A stretch of DNA of 64,000 bases. Origin: Caulobacter henricii (lineage in GTDB: Bacteria; Pseudomonadota; Alphaproteobacteria; Caulobacterales; Caulobacteraceae). A program made the position numbers and the translations under genes. The stretch lies in NCBI RefSeq assembly GCF_001414055.1, contig NZ_CP013002.1, positions 514,501 through 578,500 of the forward strand. The letters are read 5' to 3'. Below the pieces are notes generated by a model. It was given only the letters and a program-made list of their open reading frames with translations. It made no database searches and was not told where the DNA came from. The stretch's first letter is position 1; each line of letters opens with the position of its first letter. Below are positions 55,845-64,000 of this stretch, one piece after another.

Positions 55845-57068
55845 CTAGGCTGCTCGCGCCAGGCCCTTGCCATAGGCCAGACGCCGCCAGACCCACTCCA
55901 GCGGGCCCATCGAGAACTTCGACAGCCACAGCGGTGACCAGATCAGTTGCACGCCCCAGATGATCGCGACGATCACCCAGAGGTCCACCCGGTTGGCATC
56001 GCCATAGAGGCCCAGCCCGCGTCCGCCCCAGAAGATCGTGGTCATGATGATCGACTGGCTGATGTAGTTGGTGAAGGCCATCTGGCCGAGGCGGGCCAGG
56101 GGTGTGAGCAGCTTGCGGAACAGATCCAGCTTCAGCAGCAGGATGGCCAGGGACGCATAGCCCAGGGTGATGGGCAGGGTCAGGAATTCGAAGCCGATCT
56201 GCAGGGCCCCGCTGGAGCGCGGCTGGGCGAAATCAATGATCAGCTTCTCGCGCGACTCCATGCCGGTCACCCACAGGCCGACCGCTCCGAAAGCGACCAG
56301 AAGGACATAGACCCAGGTCGGGGCGCGCCCGGTCAGGAAGCCCCACTTGTAGAGCGCCATACCCAGCATCATCAGGGCCCCGGTCCGCCAGATGACGACC
56401 AGCAGGCTGGCCGGCTGCAGGAACATCCAGGCCTTGAAGTTGACGCTCATGGCCCCGGCGAAGCCGGACTTGACGGTGGCAATGGCGGCCGCGATGTCGG
56501 CCGGGTCACCCTTGGCCATTTCCTTGAGCACCTCGGTGCGGATCTCGGCCGGGGCGTAGTCCAGGGCCATGATCGGCAGGACCGCCATGGCCGAGCCCAG
56601 CAGGATGATCGTGATGGCGACGATGAACAGGGTGCGCGGCTTCCAGGAGCGGAACAGCAGCACCCCAAAGCCGGTCACGGCATAGAGCAGCAGAATGTCG
56701 CCATACCAGATCAGCAGACCGTGGATCAGGCCGAACAGGGTCAGCCAGCCCAGCCTGCGCCGCAGCAGAGCCCCGCGCGGCTTGTCGCTGCGCTCGCCGC
56801 CGACCAGCAGCAGCGACACGCCGAACAGCATCGAGAACAGGGTGACGAACTTGAAGTGGAAGAAGGTCTGGACCACCCACCAGGCGTCGCCCTCGGCCCC
56901 GGTCATCGGGAAGGGCGAAAGCTTGGGCGTCATATAGACGTCCATGGGCATGGCGAAGGCCACGGCATTGACCGCAAGGATGCCCATCACGCCCAGGCCC
57001 CGCAGGACATCCAGGCTCATATGGCGATCACCGGCCGCCACGGGCCGCAAGGCTTGAGTCTCGGTCAT
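55845..57068 (-). CDS. DUF418-family (YeiB-like) membrane protein
   Basis: The 407-residue protein has about ten membrane helices and the DUF418 pattern: DVLRGLGVMGILAVNAVAFAMP at the start, FFHFKFVTLFSMLFGVSLLL, RRLGWLTLFGLIHGLLIWYGDILLLYAVTGFG, and at the end LGQMAFTNYISQSIIMTTIFWGGRGLGLYG and GPLEWVWRRLAYG. The function is unknown, though relatives resemble acyltransferases of the envelope. GGGGGA precedes the ATG at 57068. Confidence 0.9.
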   Translation of the reverse strand: MTETQALRPVAAGDRHMSLDVLRGLGVMGILAVNAVAFAMPMDVYMTPKLSPFPMTGAEGDAWWVVQTFFHFKFVTLFSMLFGVSLLLVGGERSDKPRGALLRRRLGWLTLFGLIHGLLIWYGDILLLYAVTGFGVLLFRSWKPRTLFIVAITIILLGSAMAVLPIMALDYAPAEIRTEVLKEMAKGDPADIAAAIATVKSGFAGAMSVNFKAWMFLQPASLLVVIWRTGALMMLGMALYKWGFLTGRAPTWVYVLLVAFGAVGLWVTGMESREKLIIDFAQPRSSGALQIGFEFLTLPITLGYASLAILLLKLDLFRKLLTPLARLGQMAFTNYISQSIIMTTIFWGGRGLGLYGDANRVDLWVIVAIIWGVQLIWSPLWLSKFSMGPLEWVWRRLAYGKGLARAA

Positions 57069-57097
57069 CGGCGTCCCCCTTTGGAGACGCCGCACGC

Positions 57098-57976
57098 CTA
57101 GCGCGTGGGAACCGGCGTCTCGCCCCGATAGTCATAGAAGCCCCGTCCGGCCTTTTTGCCAAGCCAGCCGGCCTCGACATATTTCACCAGCAGCGGGCAG
57201 GGGCGGTATTTGCTGTCGGCCAGGCCTTCGTGCAGCACGTTCATGATCGACAGCACCGTGTCGAGGCCGATGAAATCGCCCAGTTCCAGCGGGCCCATCG
57301 GATGATTGGCCCCCAGCTTCATGGCGGTGTCGATCGCGTCGACCGTGCCGACGCCCTCATAGAGGGTGTAGATCGCCTCGTTGATCATCGGCACCAGCAC
57401 GCGGTTGACGATGAAGGCCGGGAAATCTTCGGCATTGCTGGTGATCTTGCCCAGCGACTGGGCGAACGACACAGCCTTTTCGTAGGTGGGGACGTCGGTG
57501 GCGATGCCGCGGATGATCTCGACCAGCTTCATCAGCGGGACCGGGTTCATGAAGTGCAGGCCGATGAACCGCTCGGGGCGGTCGGTGGCCGAGGCCAGGC
57601 GGGTGATCGAGATCGACGAGGTGTTCGAGGCCAGCAGGGTGTCGGACTTCAGGTACGGCTGCAGGCTGCGGAAGATGGCCTTCTTGGTCTCTTCGTTCTC
57701 GGTGGCCGCCTCGATGGCCAGGTCGGCCTGGCCCACGGCTTCCAGGCCTTCGGCGGCCCTGATCCGCGACAGGGCGCCGGCCATGGCCGCATCGTCGATG
57801 ATGCCGCGGCTGACCTGGCGCGCCATGTTCTTCTCGATCAGGACCAGGCCTGCGTCGATACGGTCTCTGGAGATGTCGTGCAGCACGACATCATAGCCCG
57901 CCAGCGCGCAAACATGCGCGATGCCCGATCCCATCTGGCCCGCGCCGATCACGCCGACCGTCTTGATTTCACTCAT
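57098..57976 (-). CDS. 3-hydroxybutyryl-CoA dehydrogenase
   Basis: The 292-residue protein begins with a Rossmann NAD site (VGVIGAGQMGSGIAHVCALAGYDVVLHD), has LIEAATENEETKKAIF, SNTSSISIT and the catalytic GLHFMNPVPLMKLVEII, and ends with the C-terminal dimer domain (NHPMGPLELGDFIGLDTVL, GRGFYDY). It oxidises short-chain 3-hydroxyacyl-CoA in butyrate/PHB and beta-oxidation pathways. A start at 58060 would add 28 residues outside the family; the ATG at 57976 was used. Confidence 0.95.
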   Translation of the reverse strand: MSEIKTVGVIGAGQMGSGIAHVCALAGYDVVLHDISRDRIDAGLVLIEKNMARQVSRGIIDDAAMAGALSRIRAAEGLEAVGQADLAIEAATENEETKKAIFRSLQPYLKSDTLLASNTSSISITRLASATDRPERFIGLHFMNPVPLMKLVEIIRGIATDVPTYEKAVSFAQSLGKITSNAEDFPAFIVNRVLVPMINEAIYTLYEGVGTVDAIDTAMKLGANHPMGPLELGDFIGLDTVLSIMNVLHEGLADSKYRPCPLLVKYVEAGWLGKKAGRGFYDYRGETPVPTR

Positions 57977-58104
57977 GAACGCCAAGCCTTCGCTTGAAAC
58001 GGCGCTGGGACCATCGTCCGCGCCCGAAATTGTGGCGCTGTTTCTAGCACGAGAATCCACGGCCTCGTCCAGACTTTGCTGCGACGCAGCGGGGATCGGT
58101 CGCG

Positions 58105-59142
58105 CTAACCGACCGGTGGATAGATGTGGCTGTGACCCTGGGGGTCTTCCACTCCGCCCTCGGCCAGATAGTGGGGGCCCACGGGAACCTTGCCGTGACC
58201 GCCGGGGATGTCGAGGATGTAGGTCGGCTGGGCCAGGCCCGAGACCGTTCCCCGCAAGGCCTTCATCAGGGCCTGACCCTCGGCGAGGCCGGTGCGCAGG
58301 TGGCTGGTGCCAGGCGCATGGTCGTGGTGGTGAAGGTAATAGGGCTTGATCCGCGTCTCGACAAAGGCCCGCATCAGGGCACCCAGGGTCTCGGCGTCAT
58401 CATTGATCCCGGCCAGCAGCACCGTCTGGCTGATCATCGGAAAGCCGGCGTCGACGATCCGGGCGCAGGCGGCGCGGGCGGCGGGGGTCAGTTCACTGGC
58501 GTGGTTGGCGTGCAGGGCGACATAGACCGCCTTGCCGCTGGCCTTCAGGGCCGCGACCATCTCGTCGGTGATCAGCGCCGGATCGACCGCCGGAACCCGG
58601 GTGTGGAAGCGCACGACCTTCACATGGTCGATCTTCGCCAGCCGCTCGCCGATGTCGCGGAGGCGGCGGGGCGACAGCACCAGCGGATCGCCGCCGGTGA
58701 CGATGACCTCCCAGATCTCCGGCCGTCCGGCGACATAGGCGAAGGCCGCGTCCAGTTCGTCCGGCGAGAGGGTCTTCAGCCCCTCGGGCCCGACCATCTC
58801 GCGCCGGAAGCAGAACCGGCAATAGACCGCGCAGGTGTGGGTGGGCTTGAGCAGCACCCGGTCGGGATAGCGATGGACGATCCCCTCGACCGGGCTGTGG
58901 GTCAGGTCGCCGATCGGATCGGGATCCTCGCCGGGCGCCGGCACCAGTTCGGCGGTCTGGGGCAGGAACTGGCGGGCAATGGGGTCGGCATCGTCGCCCG
59001 GCACGATCAGGGCGGTCATGTCGGCGGTAATCGCCACCGCATACTGCGCCGCCACCCGCTCGAGCGCCGGCAACCGCTCGGGGGCGATCAGGCCGGCATC
59101 GGCCAGGGCTTGCGCCGTGCGAAGGGTCTGGGCGGGGGGCAT
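58105..59142 (-). CDS. epmB: EF-P beta-lysylation protein EpmB (lysine 2,3-aminomutase type)
   Basis: The 345-residue radical-SAM protein has the CxxxCxxC cluster motif (CAVYCRFCFRREMVG) near residue 105, the PLP-lysine region near the end (TYILDIPGGHGKVPVG), and the KamA core (WEVIVTGGDPLVLSPRRL, HANHASELTPAA). In E. coli EpmB turns alpha-lysine into beta-lysine for EF-P. The two other genes of that pathway lie next to it, which supports EpmB over a catabolic lysine aminomutase. It is separated from epmA by a palindromic repeat. Confidence 0.9.
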   Translation of the reverse strand: MPPAQTLRTAQALADAGLIAPERLPALERVAAQYAVAITADMTALIVPGDDADPIARQFLPQTAELVPAPGEDPDPIGDLTHSPVEGIVHRYPDRVLLKPTHTCAVYCRFCFRREMVGPEGLKTLSPDELDAAFAYVAGRPEIWEVIVTGGDPLVLSPRRLRDIGERLAKIDHVKVVRFHTRVPAVDPALITDEMVAALKASGKAVYVALHANHASELTPAARAACARIVDAGFPMISQTVLLAGINDDAETLGALMRAFVETRIKPYYLHHHDHAPGTSHLRTGLAEGQALMKALRGTVSGLAQPTYILDIPGGHGKVPVGPHYLAEGGVEDPQGHSHIYPPVG

Positions 59143-59183
59143 GGGAGGCGGGGATATGGCGTAAAAGGGCTCGAGAGTCGACC

Positions 59184-59292
59184 ACTTGCCCCCTCCGCGC
59201 CTTCGGCGCTCCTCCCCCGGAGGGGGAAGATGAAACGCGCCGACCTCATCTTCCCCCTCCGGGGGAGGAGCGCGCAGCGCGGAGGGGGCAAG
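59184..59292. repeat. Palindromic repeat between epmB and epmA, family F
   Basis: ACTTGCCCCCTCCGCGC and GCGCGGAGGGGGCAAGT are outer arms; CTCCCCCGGAGGGGGAAGAT and its inverse lie inside. One copy in the window. Confidence 0.9.
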
Positions 59293-59301
59293 TACCGCCC
59301 T

Positions 59302-60378
59302 TCAGGCCACCGGCACCCACATCACCTGGTCCACCCGGCTGGCCCCGGCCGCCAGCATCACCAGCCGGTCGAAGCCCAGGGCGCAGCCCGAGGCCTCGGG
59401 CATGATCTCCAGGGCCGCCAGGAAGTCCTCGTCGATCGGATAGCGCTCGCCATAGATGCGCTGCTTCTCGTCCATCTCGGCGACGAAGCGGCGGCGCTGT
59501 TCGGCGGGGTCCGTCAGTTCTCCGAAGGCATTGGCCAGCTCGACGCCGCAGGCATAGAGCTCGAAGCGCTCGGCCACCCGCGGATCGCCCGGTTTCGGCC
59601 GCGCCAGGGCGGCCTCGGCCACCGGATATTCGCACAGGAGGGTGGCCCGGCCGGCCCCGAGCTTCGGCTCGACCTTGTCGACGATCACCTTGCTGAAGAT
59701 GTCGGCCCAGCTGTCGTCGGCGGCCACCCGGATCCCTGCCGCCGTCGCGGCCGCCGCCAGGGCCTCGCGATCCGTCTCGCCCCCGGGGCCCAGGCTCGCA
59801 AGGAGATCAACCCCGGCATGGCGCTCGAAGGCCTCGGCCACGCTCAGGCGTTCAGGCGTCGCGAAAGGATCACAGGTCATGCCGCGGAACGAAAAGGCCC
59901 GGGTCCCGGCCGTCTCGGCCGCCAGGGCCAGCAGGCGCGCGCAGTCATCCATCAGGGTCTGGTAGGGCGCGTCCGTCCGGTACCATTCCAGCATGACGAA
60001 CTCGGGATGGTGCAGCGGCCCCCGCTCGCGATTGCGCCACACGCGGGCGAAATCGAAGATCTTGTCCTCGCCCGCCGCCAGCAGCTTCTTGCAGGCAAAT
60101 TCCGGCGAGGTGTGCAGGTAATAGGTCTGGTCCGGCTCGCCGGTGAGGCTCAGCAGGGTGGTCGCAAAGGCATGCAGATGGGCCTCGTTGCCGGGCGAGA
60201 CCTGCAGGGCGGCCCCCTCGACCTCGATAAAGCCCTCGGCCTCGAAGGACTCGCGCACCGCACGCGTGATCCGGTTGCGGATCAAAAGGAACGGCCGGCG
60301 GTCAGCGTGGATCGTCGGGGTCCACCAGGGCGACCTTGCAGGCGAGGGGGCGTCAAGGGCCACGGGGGCATCCCGCAT
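59302..60378 (-). CDS. epmA: EF-P--lysine ligase EpmA (GenX/PoxA)
   Basis: The 358-residue protein is a class II lysyl-tRNA-synthetase-like catalytic core without the anticodon domain: motif 2 [27 protein letters not shown] and motif 3 [11 protein letters not shown] are intact, and the signature [18 protein letters not shown] is present. Lacking the tRNA-binding domain, it attaches (beta-)lysine to EF-P instead of tRNA. It is divergent from efp, with a 110-base gap, and upstream of epmB. Confidence 0.94.
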   Translation of the reverse strand: MRDAPVALDAPSPARSPWWTPTIHADRRPFLLIRNRITRAVRESFEAEGFIEVEGAALQVSPGNEAHLHAFATTLLSLTGEPDQTYYLHTSPEFACKKLLAAGEDKIFDFARVWRNRERGPLHHPEFVMLEWYRTDAPYQTLMDDCARLLALAAETAGTRAFSFRGMTCDPFATPERLSVAEAFERHAGVDLLASLGPGGETDREALAAAATAAGIRVAADDSWADIFSKVIVDKVEPKLGAGRATLLCEYPVAEAALARPKPGDPRVAERFELYACGVELANAFGELTDPAEQRRRFVAEMDEKQRIYGERYPIDEDFLAALEIMPEASGCALGFDRLVMLAAGASRVDQVMWVPVA

Positions 60379-60488
60379 CTGAGGCTGGCGAAATTGCCGC
60401 GTTCGCTATAGGAGGGCGGTCAAAGGATCACCACCCCCTTCGCGCGGCCGCCTCCGGGCAGCGCCCGGAAAACCTGAGGACTAACGAA

Positions 60489-61055
60489 GTGAAGGTAGCC
60501 GCCAGCTCGCTCCGCAAGGGCGCCGTCGTCGATATGGACGGCCGTCTCTATGTCGTTCTGACCGTCGACAACATCCACCCCGGCAAGGGGACCCCGGTCA
60601 CCCAGCTGAACATGCGCCGCATCAGCGACGGCGTGAAGGTTTCGGAGCGCTATCGCACCACCGAGCAGGTCGAGCGCGCCTTCGTCGACCAGCGCGACCA
60701 CACCTTCCTGTACCAGGATGGTGAGGGCTTCCACTTCATGAACCCGGAATCCTATGACCAGGTCGTGGCCACCGCTGACGTGATCGGCGATGCCGCGCCC
60801 TATCTGCAGGAGAACATGACGGTCCAGCTGTCGACCCACAACGACGTGCCGATCGCCATCGAACTGCCGCGCACCATGATCCTGGAAGTCGTCGACACCG
60901 AACCGTCGGTGAAGGGCCAGACCGCCAGCTCCTCCTACAAGCCCGCCCTGCTCAGCAACGGCGTCAAGACCACTGTCCCGCCCTATATCGCCGTTGGCGT
61001 CCGGGTGGTGATCCTGACCGAAGACAACAGCTACCAGGAACGCGCCAAGGACTAA
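60489..61055 (+). CDS. efp: Elongation factor P
   Basis: The 188-residue protein has the three EF-P barrels: [55 protein letters not shown], and [25 protein letters not shown]. The modification loop reads HPGKGTP with Lys33, the residue that EpmA/EpmB lysylate, which agrees with the neighbouring genes. EF-P relieves ribosome stalling on polyproline. The start is a GTG with GAGGA eight bases upstream. Confidence 0.97.
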   Translation: MKVAASSLRKGAVVDMDGRLYVVLTVDNIHPGKGTPVTQLNMRRISDGVKVSERYRTTEQVERAFVDQRDHTFLYQDGEGFHFMNPESYDQVVATADVIGDAAPYLQENMTVQLSTHNDVPIAIELPRTMILEVVDTEPSVKGQTASSSYKPALLSNGVKTTVPPYIAVGVRVVILTEDNSYQERAKD

Positions 61056-61060
61056 GGTTT

Positions 61061-61182
61061 CCTTCTCCCCTTGCGGGAGAAGGTGGCCGCGCAGCGGACG
61101 GATGAGGGGTCTCTCAGAACCGTCCGCGCGACCCCTCATCCGTCGCCTGACGGCGACACCTTCTCCCGCATGGGGAGTAAGG
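61061..61182. repeat. Dispersed palindromic repeat, family C copy 2
   Basis: CCTTCTCCCCTTGCGGGAGA at the left and TTCTCCCGCATGGGGAGTAA at the right, with CGGATGAGGGGT/ACCCCTCATCCG inside. It follows the efp stop by five bases. The last arm has one inserted base compared with 42308. Confidence 0.88.
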
Positions 61183-61190
61183 AAGAGATC

Positions 61191-61224
61191 AGAAGGCCCG
61201 GCGCGCAAGCGCTGGGCCTTCTTC
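61191..61224 (+). terminator. Terminator downstream of efp
   Basis: AGAAGGCCCGGCGC and GCGCTGGGCCTTCT pair (one G-U) around GCAA and are followed by TCGTT. It lies beyond the family C repeat. The remaining bases up to 61372 show nothing recognisable. Confidence 0.75.
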
Positions 61225-61372
61225 GTTGGGGGGCAGTGGCGGGTCTTCAGTGACGTTGGGAAGTTCCGCTTCCTGGCCCTGATAGTGCGTCGATGATGAG
61301 GATCCGCGAAGGGGGTAGCCTGGCGCATCTTCGCTGCGGCGCAGACAAACGAAGGGGCAAGGCGGGCGGACG

Positions 61373-62041
61373 CTATCCTTCAGGCCGATCATCGAGCTTG
61401 GCGTCGACGGGTGTGCAGTCGCCGGGATAGGGCGCGACGAACTTCGCGTCGTCGAGATCGAACATAGAGCGCCAGATGACGCCTGGTTGGTTCACGGCGC
61501 TGCCCATATCCAATGGGTCGGCGCGCATGGGTACAACGCCGGTCAGGATTTCCATATCGTCGGTGGTCTCGAAATTGCCATCGCGGTCAGCAACAATAGC
61601 CTTGAGTTCCTTCTCACCCTTGTAGGCCTGCGGCCGCGGTCGCGTGAGGGTGTAGAACGGCCCCTTCTTGGGTAGCGCCGCCTCCGGCGCGCCACCCAGC
61701 TGCGGCGTCCCGTTGATGTAGATTTGCGCGAGCTTACCGTCGCGGCCGTAGTCGGCCGAGATGTTCCAGCGCCAGACATAGTAGCTACAGAGATTGATAT
61801 CGTAGATGTACTTCTCGATGTTTGCCTTGCGAGGGTGAGCGATGAGCGTCGCGCCGCCTTGATCCACGAAGACGGCCCGCACTTGGTCCCGGGTTGAGGC
61901 GGTCGAGAACGTGCGGGCTACGACGCTCTTCATGTCGTCGTAACCGACCTCCGTCTCGAACCGAAACGGTACGGCTGCGTTCGCGGCCGAAACGGCCTGC
62001 AGCGCAATCGCGGCCGTGATTGAAATGGCCGGGATATACAC
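61373..62041 (-). CDS. Secreted protein of unknown function
   Basis: The 222-residue protein has a signal peptide (MYIPAISITAAIALQAVSAANA) and a body rich in strands (FRFETEVGYDDMKSVVARTFS, NLCSYYVWRWNISADYGRDG, QIYINGTPQLGGAPE), with two cysteines (NLCSYY and GDCTPV) that may pair. I do not recognise it. It follows the adhesin-E-like gene by ten bases, so the two are probably one operon. Its codons use A/T-ending forms more often than the neighbours, which hints at acquisition from elsewhere. Confidence 0.6.
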   Translation of the reverse strand: MYIPAISITAAIALQAVSAANAAVPFRFETEVGYDDMKSVVARTFSTASTRDQVRAVFVDQGGATLIAHPRKANIEKYIYDINLCSYYVWRWNISADYGRDGKLAQIYINGTPQLGGAPEAALPKKGPFYTLTRPRPQAYKGEKELKAIVADRDGNFETTDDMEILTGVVPMRADPLDMGSAVNQPGVIWRSMFDLDDAKFVAPYPGDCTPVDAKLDDRPEG

Positions 62042-62051
62042 TCCCCGTTCC

Positions 62052-62537
62052 CTATTTCAGCCGCTGACCGGTTGTGGGCGCTTCGCAGATGCGTTTGACC
62101 GTACGGCCCTTCGTCGAAGATATATCGACCGCTTTCCACTCGGCATTTGGTGAGCTGCGCGCTTGGGAACGTCCGGTCAGATTGTTGTCTTCGAAGATCG
62201 CCATGTCGAGGACTCGCACCCGTTGACCGGTGCAGTCGACATTCCACGTTTGCAGATTGTAGCGAGCGTTGAGGTCACCTAGCTGGACCGGGCGGTAATA
62301 CTCATGGCGGATTTGGGCCGTGATGGTCTTTTCGGCCTCTTGTCGAACGCCGTCGGGACTGCCGAACACGACCGCTGCGCCGTCCGCCGCAATCAACGTC
62401 CATCGGTCAGTCTTGAGATAGGCTTTGATCCAAGCGGTGACCCCCGCGTCGTCGATCGTGGCGGGCGGCGGAACCGGCTCTGCCGCCGCCGCGCCAGCGA
62501 CAGCAATTGCGAACAAAGCGATGGCGAACGTTTTCAT
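62052..62537 (-). CDS. Secreted protein resembling surface-adhesin E
   Basis: The 161-residue protein has a signal peptide (MKTFAIALFAIAVAGAAAA) and an end (LQTWNVDCTGQRVRVLDMAIFEDNNLTG..., EWKAVDISSTKGRTVKRICEAP) that resembles the adhesin-E-like family (PF16747 type); two cysteines frame it. Attachment to surfaces is reported for the Haemophilus protein only and should not be assumed here. It is the first gene of the pair with 61373. Confidence 0.6.
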   Translation of the reverse strand: MKTFAIALFAIAVAGAAAAEPVPPPATIDDAGVTAWIKAYLKTDRWTLIAADGAAVVFGSPDGVRQEAEKTITAQIRHEYYRPVQLGDLNARYNLQTWNVDCTGQRVRVLDMAIFEDNNLTGRSQARSSPNAEWKAVDISSTKGRTVKRICEAPTTGQRLK

Positions 62538-62786
62538 TATGTAGCCCCCGGTTGAATAGAAGGATGAAACAAGGGCTGTGTCAAAGGGAGTTTCCGTAAC
62601 TATCCATTGCGGCTACGCCTGCTGCTTCGCAACGGTTTGATGCATCTCGTCATGGCGAAGTGGTGAGTGTCCGGACTCTGGAATGATCTCAGTTTCCACT
62701 AGTGGCGCGCAGCATCTCGCTGAAATCCTCCAGCCTCACCGCGCCCCATCGCGGGGCCTCACCCTAAAACCCTTGGTGGAATTGGA

Positions 62787-62877
62787 GCTCTGGCTGAGGG
62801 TCTCGTCAAGGACGACGCGGAGCGTCGCCGCGACGCGGCCGCCAGAGGCGGTCCTTGACGAGACCCTCAGCCAGAGC
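62787..62877. repeat. Inverted repeat with perfect 27-base arms, family G
   Basis: Positions 62787-62813 (GCTCTGGCTGAGGGTCTCG and on) and 62851-62877 are exact inverted copies, 37 bases apart. It is part of a gene-poor stretch. Confidence 0.92.
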
Positions 62878-62933
62878 AAGCTCGCCTCCATGGGTTTCAG
62901 GGCGCGGCCTGACCGCCGGGGCGGTCGATCTGA

Positions 62934-63115
62934 ACCCTTCTCCCAGAGGGAGAAGGAGGGGCCCGTCCCGGCGAAGGCCGGGATGGGAGGTTGAGGGGTT
63001 TGCGAAGCCCTTCCGGACAGGGCAGGGACTTTGGGCATGAGGGCGGCCGACGGTGTAACCCCTCACCCTCCCATCGCTTCGCGACGGGCCCCTCCCTCTC
63101 CCTCTGGGAGAGGGT
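62934..63115. repeat. Large imperfect inverted repeat, family H
   Basis: Left arm 62934-63000 and right arm 63057-63115 share TCTCCCAGAGGGAGA, GGAGGGGCCCGTC and TGAGGGGTT in inverted order. It resembles family C in style (CTTCTCCC...GGGAGAAGG outer arms). Confidence 0.85.
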
Positions 63116-63643
63116 TGCGACCACGAGGACAGGCGGCCGGCGATCCCCGGGCTATCCGCCCCAAAGTCCAATCCGGTCAGGGCGCTAGAACTAAAGCGAG
63201 CGCGCCTGTCCCCGGCGTTGAAATCGGCCGCATAATCATCCCACCTCGTCGCACGGGAAGGGCGCAAGGCCAGCGACCATTGTGGCGGCGGGGGGTGATC
63301 GAGCGGGGCTGGGGTCGAGGGGGATACTCGACCGGTCCGGGGATCCTGGCGTTGCAGGACCCGCCCGCCGTCGGCGTGGACGGAGAGACCCGCGGGAGAT
63401 GCCTTCGGCCCTCGCGCTTCGACCGCCGGGCGGCTCCGGAAACGGAGCTGTTCGGGTTCTGCTAAGGCCTCAACAGGGCCACCTGGCGGGAGGCTGACGG
63501 AAAACGGTGACGCGGAGCGGTCGGCTTCGTCGAAACGGTATTTTCTATCTCTCATCCGGACGTGGTCCGGACGCTCCGCGACCCTTTCCATAACCCTCGC
63601 AGCGAAAGCGCGGGGCTGCCGGGCCGTGCCCGCCAGGGCGAGG
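63116..63643. other. Gene-poor stretch, no supported feature
   Basis: Together with 62538-62786 this is the emptiest part of the window. Long open frames exist on both strands but run across the repeats and show no domain, signal peptide or ribosome site. CCGGACG occurs twice near 63560. A promoter for the LysR gene is not expected here, because that gene is read towards this stretch. Confidence 0.5.
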
Positions 63644-64000
63644 TCACGGCTCCCGGCTGTCCATCGTCTCGGCCACGAACCAGTCCCGCAGCTTGAGGAT
63701 CCGCGCCAGCTTGGGATTGTCGGCCCGCCAGACAAAGTGGTGGCCGGTATTGACCTCGACCGCGCCGGCGAGGGGGCGAACGAGGCGGCCGTCGCGAAGG
63801 TCGCGCTCGGACAGGCCGCTGCGGGCCAGGGCGACGCCCAGGCCCTGGGCGGCGGCGTCGAGCATCATCGAGGTGTCGTCAAAGCCCAGGCTCGGCGGCA
63901 GGGTGGGTGAGGGCAGGCCCATGGCGCTGAACCAGGCGCTCCAGGGCAGGGCCGTGTGCCGCAGCAGGGGGGCGGTCAGGAGGTCTTCAGGCTGGCGGAT
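63644..64000 (-). CDS. LysR-family regulator, C-terminal part (runs off the window edge)
   Basis: The last 118 residues are visible and continue in frame to base 64000. They match the end of a LysR effector-binding domain of the GcvA type: TALPWSAWFSAMGLPSPT, then FDDTSMMLDAAAQGLGVALARSGLSERDLRDGRLVRPLAGAVE and RILKLRDWFVAETMD. The DNA-binding part lies beyond the window. Its target is unknown. Confidence 0.88.
   Translation of the reverse strand: MRQPEDLLTAPLLRHTALPWSAWFSAMGLPSPTLPPSLGFDDTSMMLDAAAQGLGVALARSGLSERDLRDGRLVRPLAGAVEVNTGHHFVWRADNPKLARILKLRDWFVAETMDSREP

Noticed and set aside
58126..60411. Long plus-strand open frame over epmB and epmA
   Set aside because: Shadow frame crossing two real genes and a repeat.
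63560..63590. Direct repeat CCGGACG
   Set aside because: Two copies of seven bases are expected by chance in GC-rich DNA.
62806..63735. 309-residue minus-strand open frame in the gene-poor stretch
   Set aside because: It runs through two inverted repeats and into the LysR gene end and shows no domain or ribosome site.

Overview
This 64 kb window is GC-rich chromosomal DNA from an alphaproteobacterium, most likely a member of the Caulobacteraceae (Caulobacter or Phenylobacterium type). The reasons are the FixL/FixJ oxygen-sensing system with an extra single-domain receiver, a TipF-type flagellar EAL protein, an UrcA-family protein, the Suv3-like helicase / S4 / FdxA / CarD gene order, aerobic cobaltochelatase CobT, and groESL behind a CIRCE element. 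No rRNA, tRNA, CRISPR array, insertion sequence or prophage block was recognised. Assignments come from reading the translated sequence; no database search was run.

Left part (0-9 kb): a truncated CoA-binding protein, then fixL-fixJ, a single-domain receiver and a c-type cytochrome; convergent to these are a GMC oxidoreductase with its Tat-type small subunit, and a BlaI/BlaR1 pair whose sensor carries ankyrin repeats and which sits behind a well-formed palindromic operator array. 8.6-21 kb: carD, fdxA, a GGDEF-EAL protein, S4 protein, Suv3-like helicase, a cation/proton antiporter, a secreted amidohydrolase, an alkylguanine transferase, rpmB and a choline/aminoglycoside kinase-like protein. 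21-33 kb: UrcA, a phytase-like protein, cobT, several small membrane proteins outside the usual ORF size, a DUF3089 esterase, groESL, a second alkylguanine transferase, an endolysin-like protein and an acyl-CoA dehydrogenase. The esterase and the dehydrogenase share an identical 14-bp palindrome about 20 bp before their starts.

33-41 kb holds two tandem paralogue pairs: an unknown family (33.5-35.9 kb) with a shared upstream motif, and a TraB/GumN pair in which both copies lack the expected histidine motifs. MerR/TipA-type regulator and mutL lie between them. 41-55 kb is housekeeping (lspA, ileS, ribF), a trypsin-like protease, a MaoC hydratase, HAD and NnrU proteins, a stand-alone Ada zinc domain with a 2OG-Fe(II) oxygenase, tipF and feoAB. 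55-64 kb: membrane proteins, 3-hydroxybutyryl-CoA dehydrogenase, the complete EF-P lysylation set (epmB, epmA, efp), two secreted proteins of unknown role, a gene-poor stretch and a truncated LysR regulator.

From 39.8 kb to 63.1 kb almost every larger intergenic gap is occupied by long inverted-repeat elements of at least seven kinds, several present twice; none was seen in the first 39 kb. The most useful leads are the tandem unknown family, the shared esterase/dehydrogenase operator, the BlaI operator array with its ankyrin sensor, the degenerate TraB pair, the internally deleted VOC gene and the palindromic repeat cluster.
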